From: Variovorax sp. OV329
GTDB taxonomy: Bacteria; Pseudomonadota; Gammaproteobacteria; Burkholderiales; Burkholderiaceae_C
Direction: 5' to 3'
Length of the DNA: 64,000 nt
NCBI RefSeq assembly: GCF_900114785.1
Contig: NZ_FOUG01000002.1
Coordinates: 310,001-374,000 of the forward strand
This document shows positions 58,183 through 64,000 of the stretch, piece after piece. The notes beneath the pieces are model-generated. The model saw nothing but the letters and a program-made list of their open reading frames with translations. It made no database searches and was not told the origin of the DNA. The position numbers and the translations under genes are program-made. How positions within the stretch are numbered: position 1 is the stretch's first letter; every line of letters begins with the position of its first letter.

Positions 58183-59199
58183 TCAAGGCTGCGCGCCGTG
58201 GTGGTGGTCGAACCAGGCGCGGGCCGGCGGCGGCAAGGTGCGGCCCGTGGCATGGGCGCGTTCGAGCACCTGCCAGTAGAGCCGATAGCTGGCGCGGTCA
58301 TGTAACACGCCATCGAAGCTGACCGGCGCCCACTCGGCGGCCAGGGCCGCCTCGATCAGGCGCGTGGCCGTCTCGATCTGCCGCTCGCTGGGCGCGAAAG
58401 CGTCCAGGATGGGGCGGATCTGGTTGGGGTGGATGCTCCACATGCGCGTGTAGCCGAACTCGTCGGCCGCGCGGCGGGCCGCGGCGCGCATCGCGTCCAC
58501 GTTGCTGAACTCGGTGACCACGCAGTGCGACGGCACCTTGCCGTAGGCATGCGCGGCCGAGGCGATCTCGAGCTTGGCGCGCACCACCAGCGGGTGGCTG
58601 AACTGCCCTGCGGCGGCCATGCCCTCGGCGGGAATGGCCCCGGCATGGGCGGAGACGAAATCCATGAGCCCGAAGCTCAGCGACTGCACCCGCGGATGCG
58701 CGGCGATGTCGAAGGCATTGCGCACCGCCAGCGGCGACTCGATCAGCACCTGCAGCGGCAGCGCGCCGGCGCCAGCGGCATCGAGGGCGGCGGCGGCCTT
58801 GACCACGTCGGCCGCCGACTCGACCTTGGGCACCATGATGTGGCACAGCTTTGAAGCGGCCCGCCCCGCGATGGTGGCGATGTCGGCCGCGAAGGACGGA
58901 TGGTCCACCGGATGCACCCGCACCGCGACGCGCATGCCCGGCGCGGCCGCCAGGGCCAGTTCGGTGACCAGCTGCGCGTGCTCGGCCTCGCCGCCCACCG
59001 GGGCGCCGTCCTCGCAGTCGAGGGTGACGTCGAACACGCAGGCGCCGAACTCCTGCGCCATCTCGGCCTGCAGTTGCAGGCTCTTCTTCATGCGCGCTTC
59101 AACGCCGCTGTAGTGGTCGCACACCGGCAGCGCCACGGCACCGGCCTGCGCGCCCAGCAGCACCTGGCGCGGATGGTGGAAGGCGGTCTTGCCGTTCAT
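58183..59199 (-). CDS. CitE-like CoA-ester lyase (HpcH/HpaI family)
   Basis: 338 residues with the CitE/malyl-CoA lyase fold. 'VFDVTLDCEDGAPVGGEAEH' holds the Mg-binding Asp/Glu, followed by 'HIMVPKVESAADVVKAAAAL', 'VLIESPLAVRNAFDIA' and 'GYTRMWSIHPNQIRPILDAF'. Enzymes of this group cleave or hydrolyse CoA esters such as malyl-CoA, citramalyl-CoA or the citryl thioester. There is no CitD/CitF here, so it is a stand-alone CitE-type enzyme. The start overlaps the tam stop by 4 bases. It likely participates in the same aconitate/malate metabolism as its neighbours. Confidence 0.85.
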   Translation of the reverse strand: MNGKTAFHHPRQVLLGAQAGAVALPVCDHYSGVEARMKKSLQLQAEMAQEFGACVFDVTLDCEDGAPVGGEAEHAQLVTELALAAAPGMRVAVRVHPVDHPSFAADIATIAGRAASKLCHIMVPKVESAADVVKAAAALDAAGAGALPLQVLIESPLAVRNAFDIAAHPRVQSLSFGLMDFVSAHAGAIPAEGMAAAGQFSHPLVVRAKLEIASAAHAYGKVPSHCVVTEFSNVDAMRAAARRAADEFGYTRMWSIHPNQIRPILDAFAPSERQIETATRLIEAALAAEWAPVSFDGVLHDRASYRLYWQVLERAHATGRTLPPPARAWFDHHHGAQP

Positions 59200-59987
59200 G
59201 CCTTGCGGGTGGCCACGATGAACAGGCGCGGGAAGGCCAGCAGTCGCTGTCCGTCGGTGCGCGCCGGGTAGGCGGCATCGATGCGGCGCTCGTACTCGGC
59301 CAGGTAGCTCTCGCGCAACTCGGGCGAAAGCGGGTCGACGAAGGGCCGCAGGCCGGTGCCGCGCACCCAGTCGACGATGGCGCGCGCCGAGGCCATGGGG
59401 TGCTGGTAGGCGGTGCGCCAGATGTCGATGCTGCCGGCGATGGGCGCCAGCAGGTCGTAGTAGCCCTGCAGGCCCAGCAGCTCGGTGCGCAGCTTGGAGT
59501 AGTCGCCGATCGCCGCGGCCCAGGTGGGCTCGGCCGCCACTTCGCGCATGAGGCAGTGGGTGGGCTCGTCGCGGTTGTCGGGCATCTGGATGGCCAGCAC
59601 GCCACCCGGGGCCAGCGACTGCAGCAGGCGCGGCAGCAGCGTCTCGTGGTCGGGCACCCACTGCAGGGCGGCGTTGGCGTAGATGAGCTCGGGTGCGGTC
59701 TCGGGCTGCCAGCTCGCGATGTCGCTGAGCGCGAAACGCACCTTCGGGTATTGGGCCTCGGGGAGGCGCTCGCGCGCCGATTCGATCATCGACGGCGAGT
59801 TGTCCGTGCCGATGACGGCGGCGGAGGGGAAGCGCTCGACGAGAAGCTCGGTCGAGTTGCCTGGGCCGCAGCCCAGGTCCACGGCCAGGCGGGCCGACTG
59901 GAGCGCCACACGCGCGAGCAGGTCGCGCGCCGGGCGGGTGCGCTCGTCCTCGTAGCGGGTGTAGAGCGCGGGATTCCAGTCAGCCAT
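59196..59987 (-). CDS. tam: Trans-aconitate 2-methyltransferase
   Basis: SAM-dependent methylation of trans-aconitate, the by-product that forms from cis-aconitate and inhibits aconitase. It is 263 residues. '[20 protein letters not shown]' and motif I '[15 protein letters not shown]' are typical, with '[13 protein letters not shown]' and '[15 protein letters not shown]'. Length matches E. coli Tam (252). It is 18 bases after mdh and coupled to the citE-like gene. Placement near both aconitases fits a detoxifying role. Confidence 0.95.
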   Translation of the reverse strand: MADWNPALYTRYEDERTRPARDLLARVALQSARLAVDLGCGPGNSTELLVERFPSAAVIGTDNSPSMIESARERLPEAQYPKVRFALSDIASWQPETAPELIYANAALQWVPDHETLLPRLLQSLAPGGVLAIQMPDNRDEPTHCLMREVAAEPTWAAAIGDYSKLRTELLGLQGYYDLLAPIAGSIDIWRTAYQHPMASARAIVDWVRGTGLRPFVDPLSPELRESYLAEYERRIDAAYPARTDGQRLLAFPRLFIVATRKA

Positions 59988-60005
59988 GCCGGCGTCCGAG
60001 TCGGA

Positions 60006-60992
<987 letters not shown>

Positions 60993-61195
60993 GGGAAGGA
61001 CTCCAGATGGTGATGAAAACGAGGGGCGGACGCGGGCGGCGGAGTGTGCATTGCGCTTGTGTCCGCGGGCTCGGGCGCCCCGCCTGAAAAACGTCTGCGA
61101 TTCTATTCCGATTCGCCCATGGGATGGCGGATGTCTTATGTCTTATATAAGATACGAGGTGTTGCATCGCATCGCGATGCGGCACGCCCACGCCC
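60993..61195. other. 203-bp divergent control region of mdh and gntR
   Basis: Contains the palindrome TCTTATATAAGA at 61141-61152 and, just left of it, two consecutive TGTCTTA repeats (61132-61138 and 61139-61145). The rest (60995-61090) is GC-rich leader of mdh with no gene. A TAGAAT hexamer on the mdh strand is present without a good -35. Confidence 0.6.
61132..61155. promoter_or_regulatory. Candidate GntR operator
   Basis: Perfect 12-bp palindrome TCTTATATAAGA at 61141-61152 within GTCTTATATAAGATAC, which starts at 61140. A direct TGTCTTA repeat to its left runs from 61132. It ends 43 bases before the gntR start. GntR/HutC proteins bind such short inverted repeats, usually next to their own gene. 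Confidence 0.6.
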
Positions 61196-61957
61196 ATGAC
61201 CACCGCTCCCCACCCGACCGCCGACAATCCGGCGCCCGCCTTCAGCCCGCTCTATCAGCAGATCAAGACGCTGATCCTGCGCAGCCTGCAGGCCGGCGAA
61301 TGGAAGCCGGGCGAGCCCATTCCGAGCGAAATCGAACTGGCGGCGCGCTTTCGCGTCAGCCAGGGCACGATGCGCAAGGCCATCGACGAACTGGCCGCCG
61401 AGAACCTGGTGGTGCGCCGCCAGGGCAAGGGCACCTTCGTCGCCACCCACGCCGAGCAGCATGTGCAGTACCGCTTCCTGAAGCTGGTGCCCGACGACGG
61501 CGACGCCACGGCCGAGGGCCCTGCGGTGCGCACCATCGTCGACTGCAAGCGCCAGCGGGCCACGGCCGACGTGGCGCGCGCCCTGGCGCTGCGCACCGGC
61601 GACGCCGTGCTGCAGGTGCGGCGGGTGCTTGCCTACCGCGCCGTGCCCACCATCCTGGAAGACCTGTGGCTGCCTGGCGCCCCCTTCAAGGGCCTCACCG
61701 CCGAGCGGCTGGAGCAGTGGCATGGCCCGATGTACGCCATGTTCGAGACCGAGTTCGGCGTGCGCATGGTGCGCGCAGAGGAGAGAATCCGTGCCGTGCT
61801 GCCGGACATCGAGCAGGCGACCCTGCTTCAGGTGGATGGCGCTACCCCACTTCTGAGCGTGGAGCGTGTGGCGCACACGTACCACGATACGCCCATGGAA
61901 CTGCGCCGAGGGCTGTACCGCACCGACACGCATCACTACCGCAACGAGCTGGGCTGA
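61196..61957 (+). CDS. GntR-family regulator, HutC-type with UTRA domain
   Basis: 253 residues. A winged HTH (about 15-82): 'LYQQIKTLILRSLQAGEWKP' and 'FRVSQGTMRKAIDELAAEN' followed by 'RRQGKGTFVATH'. A UTRA ligand domain fills 95-245 ('LEDLWLPGAPFKGL', 'VERVAHTYHDTPMELRRGLY'). HutC-type regulators sense small organic acids or sugars. Its place between mdh-tam-acnB and sdhCDA suggests it controls citric-acid-cycle genes in response to an acid intermediate; the effector is unknown. A candidate operator lies 43 bases upstream. Confidence 0.92.
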   Translation: MTTAPHPTADNPAPAFSPLYQQIKTLILRSLQAGEWKPGEPIPSEIELAARFRVSQGTMRKAIDELAAENLVVRRQGKGTFVATHAEQHVQYRFLKLVPDDGDATAEGPAVRTIVDCKRQRATADVARALALRTGDAVLQVRRVLAYRAVPTILEDLWLPGAPFKGLTAERLEQWHGPMYAMFETEFGVRMVRAEERIRAVLPDIEQATLLQVDGATPLLSVERVAHTYHDTPMELRRGLYRTDTHHYRNELG

Positions 61958-62095
61958 ATGAATCCTGGTGCGTTCTTGTCGGCCTTCTCGCGCACGCCCG
62001 TGCTGAGTGATGGTGCATTGCAATAGAATTTTGGGTTGTTTGCTTCTTTGACAACGAAGAACAAGCCGTCCTCCAAGAAAGCCACGAAAGCCCCC

Positions 62096-62539
62096 ATGAC
62101 AGAGCTTGCAACAAGCCGGCCTCCACGCCGCGAATTTCGCAACATCAACGCCCTCACCGACCTGCCGAGCTACCGGCTGCCTCCGGCGGGCCTCGTGTCC
62201 ATCCTTCACCGGGTCAGCGGCGTGCTGATGTTCCTGCTGATGCCCTTCATCATCTGGATGTTCGACGCATCGGTGTCTTCCGAAATCTCCTTTGCCAAGT
62301 TCAAGGCCGTCTTCAACAGCGGCTTTTCTTTTGTCCCGGGCTTCCTGGTGAAACTGGTGGCGCTGGCCCTGATCTGGGCCTACCTGCATCACTTCTGCGC
62401 CGGCCTGCGCCACCTTTGGATGGACGTGAGCCACTCCGCCGTCAACAAGGAGTTCGGCAAGACCTCCGCCCTCGCCGTCCTGGCCATCAGCGTGCTGCTC
62501 ACCGTGGTGCTGGGCCTGAAGCTGTTCGGCGTCTATTGA
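62096..62539 (+). CDS. sdhC: Succinate dehydrogenase cytochrome b556 subunit
   Basis: Membrane anchor of complex II that binds haem b and ubiquinone. It is 147 residues with three hydrophobic helices. 'PAGLVSILHRVSGVLMFLLM' and 'YLHHFCAGLRHLWMDVSH' carry the conserved Ser/Arg quinone residues and haem-ligand His. ATG 62096 is chosen over an in-frame TTG upstream. It is followed 19 bases later by sdhD. A TAGAAT hexamer at 62024-62029 is a weak promoter candidate. Confidence 0.95.
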   Translation: MTELATSRPPRREFRNINALTDLPSYRLPPAGLVSILHRVSGVLMFLLMPFIIWMFDASVSSEISFAKFKAVFNSGFSFVPGFLVKLVALALIWAYLHHFCAGLRHLWMDVSHSAVNKEFGKTSALAVLAISVLLTVVLGLKLFGVY

Positions 62540-62558
62540 GAACAAGGAGCAGAACAAC

Positions 62559-62924
62559 ATGGCAGTGAACTACGGCTCCAAGCGCACCGTCGTCGGTGCG
62601 CATTACGGCATGCGCGACTGGCTCAGCCAGCGCGTCACCGGCGTCCTCATGGCGCTCTTCACCATCGTGCTGCTGGCACAGGTGATCTTCTCCAGGGGCC
62701 CGATCGGCTACGACAAGTGGGCGGGCATCTTCTCGTCCCAATGGATGAAGGTGCTCACCTTCACCGTCATCGCTTCGCTTCTCTATCACGTGTGGGTCGG
62801 CATGCGCGATGTCTGGATGGACTACGTCCAGCCGGTCGCCATCCGCCTGGTCCTGCAAATCTTCACGATCGTCTGGCTTGTCGGTTGCGCGGGTTGGGCC
62901 ATTCAGGTCCTCTGGAGAGTCTAA
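62559..62924 (+). CDS. sdhD: Succinate dehydrogenase hydrophobic anchor subunit
   Basis: 121-residue second membrane anchor of complex II with three helices. 'GAHYGMRDWLSQRVTGVLMA' and 'YHVWVGMRDVWMDYV' contain the haem/quinone-site His and Arg; the latter with Asp-Tyr is typical of SdhD. It is four bases before the sdhA start, in the normal sdhCDAB order. Confidence 0.95.
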   Translation: MAVNYGSKRTVVGAHYGMRDWLSQRVTGVLMALFTIVLLAQVIFSRGPIGYDKWAGIFSSQWMKVLTFTVIASLLYHVWVGMRDVWMDYVQPVAIRLVLQIFTIVWLVGCAGWAIQVLWRV

Positions 62925-62927
62925 AAA

Positions 62928-64000
62928 ATGCCCAACTACACCAAAGACCAAATCACCTCGCGCAAGTTCGACGTCGTCATCATCGGCGCCGGCGGCTCCG
63001 GCATGCGCGCTTCGCTGCAACTGGCACGCGCCGGCCTGAACGTGGCCGTGCTGTCCAAAGTGTTCCCCACCCGCTCGCACACCGTGGCGGCGCAGGGCGG
63101 CGTGGGCGCCTCGCTCGGCAACATGAGCGAGGACAACTGGCACTACCACTTCTACGACACCATCAAGGGCTCCGACTGGCTGGGCGACCAGGACGCCATC
63201 GAGTTCATGTGCCGCGAAGCACCCAAGGTGGTGTATGAGCTCGAGCACTTCGGGATGCCCTTCGACCGCAACCCCGACGGCACGATCTACCAGCGCCCCT
63301 TCGGCGGCCACACCGCCAACTACGGCGAAAAGCCCGTGCAGCGCGCCTGCGCCGCGGCCGACCGCACCGGCCACGCCATGCTGCACACGCTCTACCAGAA
63401 GAACGTGGAAGCACGCACCCAGTTCTTCGTCGAGTGGATGGCCCTGGACCTGATCCGCGACGCCGAAGGCGACGTGGTGGGCGTCACCGCCCTGGAAATG
63501 GAAACCGGCGACCTGCACATCCTGCAGGCCAAGACCGTGCTGCTGGCCACCGGCGGTGCCGGCCGCATCTTCGCCGCCTCGACCAACGCCTTCATCAACA
63601 CCGGCGACGGCCTGGGCATGGCCGCACGTGCGGGCATCCCGCTGCAGGACATGGAGTTCTGGCAGTTCCACCCCACCGGCGTGGCCGGCGCTGGCGTGCT
63701 GCTGACCGAAGGCTGCCGCGGCGAAGGCGCCATCCTGCTCAACAGCAACGGCGAGCGCTTCATGGAGCGCTACGCGCCCACCCTGAAGGACCTGGCACCG
63801 CGCGACTTCGTCTCGCGCTCGATGGACCAGGAAATCAAGGAAGGCCGTGGCTGCGGTCCCAACAAGGACTACGTACTGCTCAAGCTCGACCACCTGGGCG
63901 CCGAGACCATCCACAAGCGCCTGCCCTCGGTGTACGAGATCGGCATCAACTTCGCCAACGTCGACATCACCAAGGAACCGATCCCGGTGGTGCCCACCAT
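62928..64000 (+). CDS. sdhA: Succinate dehydrogenase flavoprotein subunit (3' end beyond window)
   Basis: The catalytic FAD subunit of complex II, oxidising succinate to fumarate. 357 of about 600 residues are visible. '[20 protein letters not shown]' binds FAD; the covalent FAD His is in '[17 protein letters not shown]'. '[10 protein letters not shown]', '[20 protein letters not shown]' and the substrate Arg region follow. It starts 3 bases after the sdhD stop; sdhB would lie beyond the window. Confidence 0.97.
   Translation, partial: MPNYTKDQITSRKFDVVIIGAGGSGMRASLQLARAGLNVAVLSKVFPTRSHTVAAQGGVGASLGNMSEDNWHYHFYDTIKGSDWLGDQDAIEFMCREAPKVVYELEHFGMPFDRNPDGTIYQRPFGGHTANYGEKPVQRACAAADRTGHAMLHTLYQKNVEARTQFFVEWMALDLIRDAEGDVVGVTALEMETGDLHILQAKTVLLATGGAGRIFAASTNAFINTGDGLGMAARAGIPLQDMEFWQFHPTGVAGAGVLLTEGCRGEGAILLNSNGERFMERYAPTLKDLAPRDFVSRSMDQEIKEGRGCGPNKDYVLLKLDHLGAETIHKRLPSVYEIGINFANVDITKEPIPVVPT

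Overview
The window is high-GC chromosomal DNA, almost wall to wall with genes, and no interval longer than about 250 bases lacks a gene. Gene content and order point to a betaproteobacterium of order Burkholderiales, most likely family Comamonadaceae (Variovorax-like). Supporting orders are rplU-rpmA-obgE-proB next to rppH and proS, hda-pcnB-folK opposite purM-perM, a DUF3579 gene opposite argD-argF, and a malate dehydrogenase/GntR/sdhCDA block. The family placement is inferred from remembered gene order, not from a search. I saw no rRNA, insertion sequence, prophage or CRISPR array. The only tRNA is tRNA-Pro(CGG).  Layout. 1-165: 5' end of an MFS transporter. 316-8253: proS with a coupled lytic transglycosylase, rppH with a CNP1-like secreted protein, the rplU-rpmA-obgE-proB operon, ispB and tRNA-Pro. 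8420-14873: a Gly-rich-tailed DEAD-box helicase, orn, an M48 protease, phhB, rsgA and a glycosyltransferase. 14874-19934: hisC with an overlapping AmpE/CbiB-like membrane protein, a CoA-type Nudix hydrolase and the rpsP-rimM-trmD-rplS operon. 20092-26443: GNAT and TM2 genes, a nitrobindin-like protein, a DUF47-pit phosphate operon preceded by a good Pho box, and hda-pcnB-folK. 26587-34313: purM, perM, an isochorismatase/DJ-1/GlxA-type cluster, a VOC protein, a SirB1-like protein, murJ and rpsT.  34423-37708 contains the most interesting small module: a membrane sensor kinase, a FixJ-type response regulator and, after a short gap with TACG-type inverted repeats, a secreted GlcG/HbpS-like protein with its own terminator. 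The arrangement recalls the Streptomyces HbpS-SenS-SenR haem-sensing system, but here it is Gram-negative and FixJ-like. 37755-40732: DUF3579, argD, argF and a YkgJ zinc/iron-cluster protein. 40814-43608: kynB-kynU-kynA, which take tryptophan to anthranilate, preceded by a near-perfect 28-bp inverted repeat. 43643-46082: a SUKH/ankyrin-like protein and an FAD monooxygenase. 46089-48541: feoA-feoB and a Cys-rich small membrane protein under a clear Fur box. 48786-49700: an orphan peptidoglycan-binding cysteine hydrolase without a signal peptide.  49746-64000 is a citric-acid-cycle neighbourhood: acnA, an XRE regulator with its own palindrome, a frameshifted serine hydrolase, then mdh-tam-citE-like-secreted protein-acnB on one strand, and a GntR/UTRA regulator and sdhC-sdhD-sdhA (cut by the window end) on the other. 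Two aconitases sit beside trans-aconitate methyltransferase, which disposes of the trans-aconitate that forms from their intermediate. A TATA-rich palindrome between mdh and gntR is a plausible GntR operator.
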